A stretch of 64,000 bases of DNA. It comes from Leptospira kemamanensis. GTDB lineage: Bacteria > Spirochaetota > Leptospiria > Leptospirales > Leptospiraceae. Positions 45,082-54,374 of this stretch are shown here, piece after piece. The DNA lies in contig NZ_RQGG01000013.1 in the NCBI RefSeq assembly GCF_004769665.1, positions 1-64,000 on the forward strand, given 5' to 3'. Both the position numbers and the translations under genes were made by a program. Within the stretch, counting starts at the first letter, position 1; each line of letters opens with the position of its first letter. The notes below the pieces were generated by a model that worked only from the letters and a program-made list of their open reading frames with translations, searched no databases and was not told the origin of the DNA.

Positions 45082-46599
45082 TTACAACCGGTTGAGTGCA
45101 TTGATATAGGCTTTCGCACAAGCCTCAATGATGTCTGTAGAATCTCCTTTGCCCACAACTCGACGTTCGCCGTCCTCCAAGGTCACTGAGGCTTCTGCCA
45201 TGGCATCGGTTCCTTCTGTCACAGGGGAAATCACAAGTCGAGATAGGAGAGGGGAAAGCCCGGTCACAACACTGATTGCTTTGAAGATACTATCAACGGG
45301 TCCATCTCCTTTGGCTTCTCCCACTTTCGTTTCGCCTTTGATTTGTAAGTTGACTTTGGCAAAAGGAGTTTTGTCAGAACCTGTGTTTTGTTCAAAAGAG
45401 ATCAGTCTGTAGGTTTCGTCCACTTGGGAACGACTGATTTCGGATTGGAAGAGAGCTGCGATGTCTTCATCAAAGACTTCTTTCTTTTTATCTGCAATTT
45501 CCAAAAACCGATTGTAGGCATTGTCAATTTCTTCTGGTTTGGGATCAAATCCCATACGAATGATTCGATCTTTGAACCCAGCTCTTCCAGAATGGCGTCC
45601 GAGAACCATACGGTTGGATTTTAATCCAACTGACTCTGGTGTCATGATTTCATAGGTTTGACGGTTTTTGATCACACCATCTTGGTGGATGCCTGATTCA
45701 TGAGCAAACGCATTGGCTCCCACGATGGCTTTGTTAGGTTGCACCACCATCCCTGTGATGGTTTTTACCAAATGAGAACCACGTGTGATGAGAGTAGAGT
45801 CAATATTTGTTTCGACTCCGAAGGTATCTTTTCTTGTTTTGAGAGCCATCACCACTTCTTCCATGGCTGTGTTCCCTGCTCGTTCCCCAATTCCATTGAT
45901 GGTACATTCAATTTGGCGACCCCCCGCAAGGACAGTGGCGAGGGAATTGGCAACAGCTAAACCTAGGTCATTATGGCAGTGGGCCGAAAAAATGACCTTG
46001 TCTGCTCCTTTTACCTTTGTTTTTAAAAAACGGAAAAGATCCATATATTCTTGAGGAGTCGTATAACCAACTGTATCTGGGATGTTGATTGTGGTTGCTC
46101 CTTCCTCAATGACAACTTCGACTAACTCTCGTAAAAATTCCCATTCCGACCTTGTGGCATCTTCTGGTGAAAATTCCACATCGGGCACAAAGTCTTTTGC
46201 CATTCGAACGGCAATCCTTGCCATCTCAAGAACTTCGGATGGAGACTTCCCCAGTTTGTGTTTCATATGGATGGGAGAGGATGCGATAAAGGTATGAATG
46301 CGTTTGGATTTGGCCGGTTTTAATGCGTCTCGGGCAGCTTCTAAATCAGGACGAAGGGCCCTGGCAAGGCCACAAATGGTGGGTCCTTCAATTTCACGAG
46401 CTATGCGTTCGACGGCTTTGAACTGGACAGGGGAAGAAACTGGGAATCCTGCTTCGATGATGTCTACCTTCATTCGTGCGAGGTGGCCTGCAATTTCTAC
46501 TTTTTCGTCCTCACTCATCGCAGCACCAGGGCACTGCTCTCCGTCTCTCAAAGTCGTATCAAAAATCCGTACGTAATCTTCCATCTCCTTCCAGATCAT
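45082..46599 (-). CDS. leuA: 2-isopropylmalate synthase
   Basis: About 505 residues. The TIM-barrel catalytic domain opens with RIFDTTLRDGEQCPG, has the metal-binding HCHNDLGLAVANS and the GERAGN loop. A linker and a C-terminal LeuA regulatory domain (from about 380) with GPVDSIFKAI are present, so leucine feedback is likely. It condenses 2-oxoisovalerate and acetyl-CoA. The open frame extends to 46647, but ATG 46599 (after GGGGA) and ATG 46584 (next to AAGGAG) fit better and avoid overlap with the upstream membrane gene. Confidence 0.9.
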   Translation of the reverse strand: MIWKEMEDYVRIFDTTLRDGEQCPGAAMSEDEKVEIAGHLARMKVDIIEAGFPVSSPVQFKAVERIAREIEGPTICGLARALRPDLEAARDALKPAKSKRIHTFIASSPIHMKHKLGKSPSEVLEMARIAVRMAKDFVPDVEFSPEDATRSEWEFLRELVEVVIEEGATTINIPDTVGYTTPQEYMDLFRFLKTKVKGADKVIFSAHCHNDLGLAVANSLATVLAGGRQIECTINGIGERAGNTAMEEVVMALKTRKDTFGVETNIDSTLITRGSHLVKTITGMVVQPNKAIVGANAFAHESGIHQDGVIKNRQTYEIMTPESVGLKSNRMVLGRHSGRAGFKDRIIRMGFDPKPEEIDNAYNRFLEIADKKKEVFDEDIAALFQSEISRSQVDETYRLISFEQNTGSDKTPFAKVNLQIKGETKVGEAKGDGPVDSIFKAISVVTGLSPLLSRLVISPVTEGTDAMAEASVTLEDGERRVVGKGDSTDIIEACAKAYINALNRL

Positions 46600-46616
46600 A
46601 GTTTCCCCGAAGTCTG

Positions 46617-48056
46617 TCAAGGAGTATGGAAAGCACCTGTGATCCAACGATAAGGTTTCCCACCTTCCTCAATCGGAATCGGTTTTTGTTTCCCTTCTGT
46701 CCAAAACCGAATCGGTTTTTCCAGATCATAGGGAACTTCCTCGTTTCGGATCGATTGGTGGGTTTTCTTTACGCTGTTTCTAGGTTTCGGAAGGAAACTA
46801 AGAAAGAGAATCCAGAGGGTTAACGTCAACAGGAGGACCAGTATTGGGAAAGGTTTCATCTCATTTGACATCACCCAGGAAATTCCGAGAATTCCTAAAA
46901 ACCAGATGGGAAAGAGATAGCGAATAGGATAGGGATGGAGGTAGGTAAAGCGACCTACGACTACAAGTAATACAAGAAGGATTGGAAACAAAACAATTAG
47001 GATTCGTTTCAACCGAAAAGGAAATTTGGGATAAGTCAATCCTAGAACAAAACATAATCCCAACAAAGAACGATTATGGTACAAGAACTGTTTGGCAAAA
47101 TCAAATAGGTAGTGAACCGATAAAAATGAAATTTCTTCCCATGTTTTGGTTTGGAACGTAGTGAATAAAATTCCAAAACTATTGGGAATATGGAATTTGG
47201 ATTTCAGAAAATAAAAAGTGAGTTCCAAAACCACCAGGGATACAATCGGTACTCCGATAGAATAAAAACATTTTGGATAGGAAATCTCTTTCCATTGTTT
47301 TTGATTTCCTTCCAAGGAGTGAATGACGAGAAAACAAATGATTCCAATGCAAAATGCAAATCGATCAGAAAGATATAACAAACTAAAACCAATGAAAAAA
47401 AGAAACGGGTAAAGGACCGCGTGGATTCGCAGGTTTTGTGTTTGATTGTGATTTCGATTCTCCGCTTGATTCCAACTAGGTTTAGGATTGGATTGATACT
47501 TGTAATAAAGACTCACAAGAAAAAGGCTAAAGAAAAACCCCGTACTATGATGGGCATTGGAAAAAAAATAAACTAAGGGAAGGGGTTTATCTCCTAAGAT
47601 ATCACCTAACAAAGAAAAGAGTGTGAATATGGTTTGGAACCAAATGAGAAAGGAGAGGGACTTTTGTTTGGAAAGGATTGATGACAAAAGCAAATACAAT
47701 CCTAGGGATACTAATCCCATTTGGATCACACCATACATCGTGGGAAGAACCAAAAAAGGAAATCCTATATACAAAATAAACATGAGTAAGATGTCTGGAA
47801 AAAAATAAGGAGATGGTGGGAGATACCAATGAAGGATTCCTTCTCCTTTCACGAAATCAGAAACAATGAGTGGAGTATACAGTTGGTCAGCGGAGTGTAA
47901 TGGGATAAAATAAATAGTTTCGCATAACAAATAATTGATACTAATCGAAATCAGTAAAAAAACAGACAATCCGATCCATTCCCGTGGATGGAAATGTTTT
48001 CCCAATGTATGGAAATATGATTGGAAAAAATTTCTAAAACGTTCCATTGGACTCAT
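46617..48056 (-). CDS. Polytopic membrane protein, possibly GT-C-like
   Basis: A 479-residue protein with about 11 hydrophobic segments. After the first helix is an extracytoplasmic loop with Asp-rich sequence (HSADQLYTPLIVSDFVKGEG) and a PPSPYFFPDI stretch, an arrangement seen in lipid-linked GT-C glycosyltransferases, but the key motif cannot be proved by eye. The alternative start at 48047 is nine bases inside. It lies 17 bases ahead of the preferred leuA start. Confidence 0.55.
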   Translation of the reverse strand: MSPMERFRNFFQSYFHTLGKHFHPREWIGLSVFLLISISINYLLCETIYFIPLHSADQLYTPLIVSDFVKGEGILHWYLPPSPYFFPDILLMFILYIGFPFLVLPTMYGVIQMGLVSLGLYLLLSSILSKQKSLSFLIWFQTIFTLFSLLGDILGDKPLPLVYFFSNAHHSTGFFFSLFLVSLYYKYQSNPKPSWNQAENRNHNQTQNLRIHAVLYPFLFFIGFSLLYLSDRFAFCIGIICFLVIHSLEGNQKQWKEISYPKCFYSIGVPIVSLVVLELTFYFLKSKFHIPNSFGILFTTFQTKTWEEISFLSVHYLFDFAKQFLYHNRSLLGLCFVLGLTYPKFPFRLKRILIVLFPILLVLLVVVGRFTYLHPYPIRYLFPIWFLGILGISWVMSNEMKPFPILVLLLTLTLWILFLSFLPKPRNSVKKTHQSIRNEEVPYDLEKPIRFWTEGKQKPIPIEEGGKPYRWITGAFHTP

Positions 48057-48419
48057 ATGTTAGAAAAAAGTCCTCTGGATCCCCATCCGATTTCCCTCTA
48101 TTCTGTGAATTTGGCAGGGGGAGAAGATTGTCAGAAACCACTTCACTTCTACCAATCCATTTTAGGGGGCAAAGTTCTGAAAGAAAGTTTTGGGCATGCC
48201 GAGTTGGAATTGGACTTGGGACTTCGGATTGTGTTTTCGAAAGAAACAGAGCACTGTCCTGTGCGAGGAGGAACCCTCACTCTTTCCCCAAAAGAGGAAA
48301 ACCAAAAGCAGGTTCTCCTCTCAAAATTAAAACACATCCAGTCCGTGGATGCCAAAGGATATTCTTTACATGAAGATCCTTGGGGGAATTGGATTTGGAT
48401 TTATGTAGATAATACTTGA
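48057..48419 (+). CDS. VOC/glyoxalase-like protein
   Basis: A 120-residue vicinal-oxygen-chelate fold protein with one beta-alpha-beta-beta-beta half repeat pair: PISLYSVNLAG, LHFYQSILGGKVLKES, LELDLGLRIVF and the closing YSLHEDPWGNWIWIYV, which is the usual D-P-x-G-N-x-x-x-I ending. Activity (lyase, dioxygenase or resistance) is not known. The ATG at 48057 abuts the start codon of the divergent membrane protein gene (CATATG); a TTG at 48021 is an alternative. Confidence 0.75.
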   Translation: MLEKSPLDPHPISLYSVNLAGGEDCQKPLHFYQSILGGKVLKESFGHAELELDLGLRIVFSKETEHCPVRGGTLTLSPKEENQKQVLLSKLKHIQSVDAKGYSLHEDPWGNWIWIYVDNT

Positions 48420-49165
48420 GCTAATCGATCTGGAAAATCTGTGATCAGACCAGAAACTCCAACCTCGATGAGAGATTTCCATTCTTCTTCTGTATTGGGA
48501 GTGTAGGGAATCACAAGTAAATCTTCTTGATTACATTCAGATACAAATTCTTTCGTACATGCTGAAAAATGAGGAAGGATTAAATCTGGTTCAAACTCCA
48601 GATAACGTTCGTTTAGCGAATCTCCTTTTTCTATTAGTAATCCACGTAACACCTCAGGTTCTTCTTTTCTTACTAAGTCTACAAGTTCCCAATCAAAACT
48701 ACTCACCCAAATTCGATTTTGTAATTTGAACTTGCGGATGAGTTTAACAACTGCTTTTGCCAAAGCTTCCCGTTCTTCTTTTTTCCCTTCACTTTTCAGT
48801 TCAATGTCAAAGACTGTGTTTTCTGGTAATGTTTGTACCACTTGGGATAAGGTTGGAATTTGTTCACCTTCAAAATCCTCAGAAAAAAATCCACCAGCAT
48901 CCAGTTCAGCTAACTGACGATAGGGGATCTCGGCAACCTTTCCCTCTCCATCAGTTGTGCGGTCAACTGTAAAATCATGGATGACAACTAGTTCTCCCGA
49001 TCCACATAACATGGTATCCAACTCAAAATAATGAGTGGATTCAGAACCCACAAGAAAGGAGACAAGTGTATTTTCCGGAGCAAGTCCTCTGGCACCTCTA
49101 TGACCGATATTGGCCGGTGATTTTCCGAGAAGAGTTTGCAAGCGTTCGATTCTAGGTTTAAACAT
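48401..49165 (-). CDS. Glycerophosphodiester phosphodiesterase
   Basis: A 254-residue GDPD-family TIM-barrel enzyme. The catalytic start reads NIGHRGARGLAPENT (His22, Arg23, Glu31), followed by the metal-binding FELDTML and the second catalytic histidine in VVIHDFTVDRTTDG. It releases glycerol-3-phosphate from deacylated phospholipids. It is not obviously secreted, so the cytoplasmic UgpQ-like type. Five bases from the transporter gene upstream; 19-base overlap with the convergent VOC gene. Confidence 0.9.
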   Translation of the reverse strand: MFKPRIERLQTLLGKSPANIGHRGARGLAPENTLVSFLVGSESTHYFELDTMLCGSGELVVIHDFTVDRTTDGEGKVAEIPYRQLAELDAGGFFSEDFEGEQIPTLSQVVQTLPENTVFDIELKSEGKKEEREALAKAVVKLIRKFKLQNRIWVSSFDWELVDLVRKEEPEVLRGLLIEKGDSLNERYLEFEPDLILPHFSACTKEFVSECNQEDLLVIPYTPNTEEEWKSLIEVGVSGLITDFPDRLAQVLST

Positions 49166-49169
49166 TGGA

Positions 49170-49880
49170 TTATCCTGGTTGGATGGTAGATTCGTATCCT
49201 TCTTCTTCCATCGCTTCTCGAAACATCTGTTCTTTTAAGGTTTTTCCCAAGTAACGATCGATGTAGATATGAATCGCATAGAGGAGAGGTGTAATGAGAA
49301 TGGCGATCCCCATTTTGTATAAAAAATTGGTACTCGCGATGGAAACAAGTTTTGGCACTGCGTGGTATTTACCGAGAGCAATGAAGATGACGACAAACGA
49401 ATCGATGAGTTGGGAAATCACGGTGGAACCCGTCGCTCGCAACCAAATGTGTTTTCCCTTTGTTTTTTTTCGCAAAAAATGGAAGGTATGTAAGTCAATC
49501 ATCTGCCCAATGAGGTAGGCAATGATCGAACCGAGGATGACAAGACCTGAATTGGCAAACACTCGTTCAAAAGAAGCATCATCAATTGGCGAATCAGGGC
49601 TTGCCGGAATTTGGATATCAATGACAATGAGGAGGTAGGCAAACCCAATCATCACCATACCGAGAAAGGTTGTGGCTCTGACAACTTTCCGCCCAAAGTA
49701 TTCATTCAGTAAATCCGTGATGATAAAGGTGACAGGGAAAGGGATAACCCCCATCGTCATGGTAAATCCGAAGGCAAAAAATAATTTACTACCTGTAAGT
49801 TCTGCGAGGAGTAAAAAAGTGAGAAAAAAACTAAGTAAAACAGTATAAAGGATCACCGGTTTTTGTTTTAAGGCATTCAT
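49170..49880 (-). CDS. Queuosine precursor transporter (VUT/YhhQ family)
   Basis: A 236-residue inner-membrane protein with six or seven helices, of the VUT family (DUF165). The motif FPVTFIITDLLNEYFGRKVVR near residue 48 (in parts: TFIITDLLNEYFGRK) is the family signature. YhhQ imports queuosine precursors for tRNA modification. AGGAAAAG precedes the ATG. It probably forms a message with the glycerophosphodiesterase. Confidence 0.87.
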   Translation of the reverse strand: MNALKQKPVILYTVLLSFFLTFLLLAELTGSKLFFAFGFTMTMGVIPFPVTFIITDLLNEYFGRKVVRATTFLGMVMIGFAYLLIVIDIQIPASPDSPIDDASFERVFANSGLVILGSIIAYLIGQMIDLHTFHFLRKKTKGKHIWLRATGSTVISQLIDSFVVIFIALGKYHAVPKLVSIASTNFLYKMGIAILITPLLYAIHIYIDRYLGKTLKEQMFREAMEEEGYESTIQPG

Positions 49881-50025
49881 GGATTTCTTTTCCTCCCCAT
49901 TCCAATTTCGGCTAGGAGAGAATGGCTCCTAAAAAATCATGGGATACAGATAGATAGAGTGGGTTTCGATTAATCTCTACTCTTTTTTTCTCAACAGTTC
50001 GATAATCAATCTAGAAGAAACGTAT

Positions 50026-51606
50026 ATGTCTGAATCACAATCCCCGAACACCCCAAAACGCCCTCTTTCCAATGTGGCGAAATATTCCTTATTATTTGCC
50101 TCTTGGTTCTTTTTATCCGCCATTTCGTTTTATTTGGGAATGAATCTCATGCAAAATTCAGGGAACACCTTGGTTTTGAAAGACCTTCCCAAAACAGGAA
50201 ACACAAATCCAAGTGTGGTAGAAGCATCCACTCCTTCTCTCGGGACTCCTTCGGAGATCGAAACAGAAGAGAAAACCGAAACGAAAGAATCCGTCACTGT
50301 GGAAGAAGAGGTAGTCGAAGCACCGAACTTTCTTCCTGATGAAAATGTTCGTTTCCGTTCTTCTGCATGGTCTACGGATTGGACTGCCATGAAAAAAACA
50401 GTTCATCTCTATAATGAAATCCATCCCTTTATCTACACGATGAAAGGTGGACTTTCCAATAACGGAGAGCTCATTTCGAGTTGGTCCAGTACTTCTAGAA
50501 AAGAACGAGTCCAAGAACTTCGTGCTTTGAATCCAAAAGTCAAAATCATTCCTACCATTTTCCGTTGGGAAAATCCAAAAGAAAAAATCCAAGAAAACAT
50601 TGGTATGGGCGGAAGGAATGATATCCGTGACCACCACATCCAAGTGATTGTGAATGAAATCATGACCTATGGGTATGATGGAATTGATATTGATTACGAA
50701 GGGATGTCTTGTGATAAAAAAGAAAAGTTCGAAGAATTTTTTGCCCTCCTTGCAAAAGAAGTCCATAAAAAAGGAAAACTAATCTCTGTTGCCGTTCATC
50801 CAAAAACCCCAGCAGAAAAATCAAAGAAGAAAGAACTCCAATGCCGTGGACTTTCCAAACCCATCCACTTAGACTTCCGTGAAAACTGGAGAGGACCAAC
50901 CACTCATGATTATGAGTTCCTTGCCAAACACGCAGACCGAGTCAAAATTATGGCGTATGAACTCCACCCAAGGAAATACCATAACCCAGGCCCTGGCCCC
51001 CAAGCGCCTAACGTTTGGTTAAAAGACATCATCACTTACGCGAAAAAAAGAGTCCCCACTCACAAACTGTATATGGCGATCCCAACGTATGGGTATGACT
51101 GGGCACTCAATTGTAAAGCATCTGCAAAAGCGATTTACCACTCTGATGCACAGAGGATCAAAGCGGGAACTCACAAAAATCGCCAACCCACAGATATCAA
51201 CCGCATCTTAAATGAAGAGAACAAAGTTGCTAGTTGGAAAAACCTATCGAAGTTTTCGGACATCCATAAAAACCGAGCTTACGAAGATCCATCTCTATGG
51301 TATAGCAGTGGTGGTTGTGACCGCGTTGCCTTTTATATGAACAGACGTGCCTTTGAAGAAAAGATGACCTTACTTCGTAAGTATGATTTGGGTGGATTTT
51401 CGTTCTGGCAACTAGTGACAGACAATGATCCTGAGATCAATGTGTATTTGAGTAAACTTGTCCAAGGGCAACTCCCTCCAGTGGAAAAAGCAAAAGAGGA
51501 AGAAGAACCAAAGGAAGAAACTACAATTCAAAATTCGGATTCCAAGGATGCTTTAAAAGTTTCCAATTCTCAAACCAAATCCAAAACAAAAATCAAACAG
51601 TTTTAA
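50026..51606 (+). CDS. Membrane-anchored GH18-like glycosyl hydrolase
   Basis: A 526-residue exported protein. Residues 24-46 form a signal anchor, then a Glu/Thr-rich linker (about 60-105). The GH18 barrel begins near 110; the catalytic motif YDGIDIDYEG (D-x-x-D-x-D-x-E) is intact, with YNEIHPFIYTM earlier and the GGFSFWQLVTDND strand at the end. The family includes chitinases and spore-cortex lytic SleL/YaaH enzymes, so a peptidoglycan or GlcNAc target is likely. The tail is charged and low-complexity. Sua5 starts one base later. Confidence 0.83.
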   Translation: MSESQSPNTPKRPLSNVAKYSLLFASWFFLSAISFYLGMNLMQNSGNTLVLKDLPKTGNTNPSVVEASTPSLGTPSEIETEEKTETKESVTVEEEVVEAPNFLPDENVRFRSSAWSTDWTAMKKTVHLYNEIHPFIYTMKGGLSNNGELISSWSSTSRKERVQELRALNPKVKIIPTIFRWENPKEKIQENIGMGGRNDIRDHHIQVIVNEIMTYGYDGIDIDYEGMSCDKKEKFEEFFALLAKEVHKKGKLISVAVHPKTPAEKSKKKELQCRGLSKPIHLDFRENWRGPTTHDYEFLAKHADRVKIMAYELHPRKYHNPGPGPQAPNVWLKDIITYAKKRVPTHKLYMAIPTYGYDWALNCKASAKAIYHSDAQRIKAGTHKNRQPTDINRILNEENKVASWKNLSKFSDIHKNRAYEDPSLWYSSGGCDRVAFYMNRRAFEEKMTLLRKYDLGGFSFWQLVTDNDPEINVYLSKLVQGQLPPVEKAKEEEEPKEETTIQNSDSKDALKVSNSQTKSKTKIKQF

Positions 51607-51607
51607 C

Positions 51608-52600
51608 ATGAAAACACTAATCTCTTCGGATGTTCGTTTGCTTGCGGACCTCATCCGAAAGGGAGGAGTGGTTGTGTTTCCAACCGAAACCGTTTACGGA
51701 ATCGGTGCCTCTAGTTACAACGAAGAGGCTTGCAAACGAATTTACCAAATCAAAGGGAGACCCAGTGACAACCCACTGATTGCCCATTTTTCCTCCATCG
51801 AAGAAATCAAATCCGTCTGTGAAGTGAGTGAAGTTGCAGAACGATTGTTATGCGAATTTGCACCAGGACCTTTGACCTTAGTCCTTCCCAAAAAAAATCC
51901 CAACATTTTTCCAAAAGAATTATCTACACTTGCTGTCAGGATTCCGAAAAACCCAATCGTTCGGGATTGGATAAGAGCATGTGATTCTCCCATCTCAGCA
52001 CCTTCTGCGAACCTTTCAGGAAGACCATCTCTCACTCGCATGACAGACGTTGTGCGATATTTTGATGGGATCGTTGATGGAATTTTGGTAACGGAAGAGC
52101 CGTCCCTTGGAATTGAATCCACTGTCATTGGGTTACATGAAGATCCACCCGTTTTATTACGCCCTGGTTCGATTGAGTCAGACGAACTGAAACGAATTTT
52201 ACCGAATTTGGTGATTCCCAATTCCTCTTTTGTAGAAGGCCAAACGGTTCCTTTGAGCCCTGGGATGAAATACAAACACTATGCCCCAAAAGCAAATGTG
52301 AAATTACGAAAGAAAGAGGATTTCCACTCCGAGTTTGCAAAAAAGGGATTAGATCCAAAGTTTGCCTGGATTGGATTTCCTTCGGGATTTGCAGAAAGTT
52401 CGGAAGAAAACACGAATCTGATTTCATCTCCTCGCATTCGAGTTGTTACATCCAATCTAGACTATACAAAAGCACTCTATGCTTTCTTTGAAGCTTGTGA
52501 CCAACTGGGCATCGAAACGATCTATTGTGAAGAACCAAAGGAAGAAACTGGCAAAGAAGGCCTTCTCAATCGTTTGCAGAAAGCCTCAGAAGCGAACTAA
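51608..52600 (+). CDS. L-threonylcarbamoyladenylate synthase (Sua5 type)
   Basis: A 330-residue enzyme that makes threonylcarbamoyl-AMP for the t6A modification of tRNAs. The YrdC domain (1-205) has FPTETVYGIGA, IYQIKGRPSDNPLIAH and SAPSANLSGRPSLT. The linker and C-terminal Sua5 domain (about 215-330: PLSPGMKYKHYAPKA opens it) are present, so it is the longer Sua5 form, not the short TsaC. It follows the GH18 gene by one base. Confidence 0.93.
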   Translation: MKTLISSDVRLLADLIRKGGVVVFPTETVYGIGASSYNEEACKRIYQIKGRPSDNPLIAHFSSIEEIKSVCEVSEVAERLLCEFAPGPLTLVLPKKNPNIFPKELSTLAVRIPKNPIVRDWIRACDSPISAPSANLSGRPSLTRMTDVVRYFDGIVDGILVTEEPSLGIESTVIGLHEDPPVLLRPGSIESDELKRILPNLVIPNSSFVEGQTVPLSPGMKYKHYAPKANVKLRKKEDFHSEFAKKGLDPKFAWIGFPSGFAESSEENTNLISSPRIRVVTSNLDYTKALYAFFEACDQLGIETIYCEEPKEETGKEGLLNRLQKASEAN

Positions 52601-52698
52601 ATTCGAATCATTTCCTGTCCTCATTTCCACTAAAAAACATATCAAAACGGATTCGATTCCGCAATGGTTTGGATTTCTATTTTGAATTCGTATGAAAA

Positions 52699-54354
52699 TT
52701 ACCTTCGATTTTTCCAATGAAGTTTGGTATGAGAAAGTAGGGACACCTCACCAAGTGATTCCAAAAGTTTTAGTTCCGAAAGAAGTCCACCCAGGAGAGG
52801 GATTTTGTTTTTGAGATTATAACTCGGTAATTCCTCTGTTAGGTAAATTGCCTTACCACCTAATTTTTCTTTTACGAACTGAACTGCATCCAGAAGTCCC
52901 CCGAGAGAATCCACGATATTGTTTTCCGTTGTTGGCAAATACACACGGCCCATTCCAATTTTAGGTAAAGTTTCCAGAGGGATATTCCTTCCTTCCGCAA
53001 CACGACGGTAAAACAAAGCTTCTATTTTTTTGATCTGCGATTCTAAATATAAAATGCTTTGTTTGGAAAGGGGTTGGAATTCGGAGTGGATGTCCCGGAA
53101 CGGATAAAACCCAACAGCTTCCTTATTCAAATGAAACTTTTTGTATAGTTTTTGTAAATTGGCGCGGATACTCACAGCTCCAATAGAACCTGTGATGCAA
53201 ACAGGAGAAGCTGTGATATAGTCTGTGGCTGTTGCAATATAATAACCTCCACTGGCGACTGTATCTTTAAAGTAAGCAGTCACTAGTTTAGATTTCTTTA
53301 ATTCCAATATTTCTTGGTGGATTTGTTCCGAATAAAACGCAGATCCCCCTGGAGAAGAAATCTCTAAGATAACGGCTTTGATTTTTTTATCTTCGCCTAA
53401 GGCTTTTAAGGTGGGAATGAGCGAGAAGGCTTCAATTTTTCCGTTTTCTCTGTTTTTATGTAAATAGTCTCCCCCTGTGATCCCGCCATCTATGGGGAGA
53501 ACCACGACTTCTTGTTTTCGTTTTGGAAAGAGGGAAAACTCTTTTATGGTTTGGTAGAGGATCGGATAATTGGGTGAATAGATTTTCCGATCCTCACTAA
53601 AAAATTCGGTTTCTGTTTTGATGCCTTGGATGACTCCTGCCGAAAGAAGTTCATCAGCAGATAACATGGGTTTGTAGAAAAGAGACTCTAAGGTTTTTTG
53701 CCCATTTGTGAGAGCCTCTAGTATGACCGAACGAAGACTAAAAATGAGGGATTCTAAATTCTTTTTTGCTTCTTTGGAAAATTCGCCACGAGTAAAACTT
53801 TCAGCAAAGGATTTATATGGTCCTGAAGCAAATGCTTGGACTTCGATTCCCCATGTTTTTAAAAATTTCCCAAAAAACATAGGTTCGGCGCTTGGAAGCA
53901 TCAAAGTAAATTCAGATTCTGGTGCTAGGAAGGTTTCATTTGCGATTGTGAGTAACAGTAATGTCCCAAGTCCACCTTCTTTGGCAAACATCCGAATGTT
54001 TTTCCCAGAATCGCGAATGGCTTTTAGTTCACTACGGATTTCATAAAATTCAGATAAAGTCCATTCGAGAGGAGGCAGGCTGATATCGAGTGATTTGATT
54101 TTTGGGTTTTTTTCGATCGTTTTCAGTAAAATGAGAAGTTCTAACCGAGTGATGGTTTCTTCCTTTCCTTGGAATTTTTTCACAAAAAAGGATTTGTAGG
54201 AGTCTTCAAATCTGGGTGGCATTTCCAGTTCATACACTTCCCGGTTCCGTTGGAAAAGGAGGCTTAGACGTAGGTAAATCAGGTACAAAGCTCGGAAAGG
54301 CAAAAAAAGAAGTAAAAAAAGAATTCGAAACACAGGCAGTCCTCTTCCCTCCAT
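52699..54354 (-). CDS. sppA: Signal peptide peptidase SppA, long (67K) form
   Basis: A 551-residue inner-membrane serine protease that clears cleaved signal peptides. One N-terminal helix (about 8-30) anchors it. The duplicated S49 domains supply the dyad: the general base Lys181 in GPYKSFAE of the N-terminal half and Ser368 in VASGGYYIA of the C-terminal half; SPGGSAF and TGSIGAV are the flanking conserved loops. The ATG lies only 20 bases from the divergent uvrA ATG, so each promoter falls inside or beside the other gene. Confidence 0.9.
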   Translation of the reverse strand: MEGRGLPVFRILFLLLFLPFRALYLIYLRLSLLFQRNREVYELEMPPRFEDSYKSFFVKKFQGKEETITRLELLILLKTIEKNPKIKSLDISLPPLEWTLSEFYEIRSELKAIRDSGKNIRMFAKEGGLGTLLLLTIANETFLAPESEFTLMLPSAEPMFFGKFLKTWGIEVQAFASGPYKSFAESFTRGEFSKEAKKNLESLIFSLRSVILEALTNGQKTLESLFYKPMLSADELLSAGVIQGIKTETEFFSEDRKIYSPNYPILYQTIKEFSLFPKRKQEVVVLPIDGGITGGDYLHKNRENGKIEAFSLIPTLKALGEDKKIKAVILEISSPGGSAFYSEQIHQEILELKKSKLVTAYFKDTVASGGYYIATATDYITASPVCITGSIGAVSIRANLQKLYKKFHLNKEAVGFYPFRDIHSEFQPLSKQSILYLESQIKKIEALFYRRVAEGRNIPLETLPKIGMGRVYLPTTENNIVDSLGGLLDAVQFVKEKLGGKAIYLTEELPSYNLKNKIPLLGGLLSELKLLESLGEVSLLSHTKLHWKNRR

Positions 54355-54374
54355 TCCTTAAAATTCTTTCCAGA

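Noticed and set aside
49881..50025. PreQ1 riboswitch upstream of the queuosine-precursor transporter
   Set aside because: Only a small AGGAG/CTCCT hairpin is present; the preQ1 aptamer pattern is not.
54216..54374. Longer uvrA start
   Set aside because: The extra 53 codons lie antisense to sppA and lack homology to UvrA N-termini.
54355..54374. LexA/SOS box before uvrA
   Set aside because: No dyad of the expected type was found between the sppA and uvrA starts.
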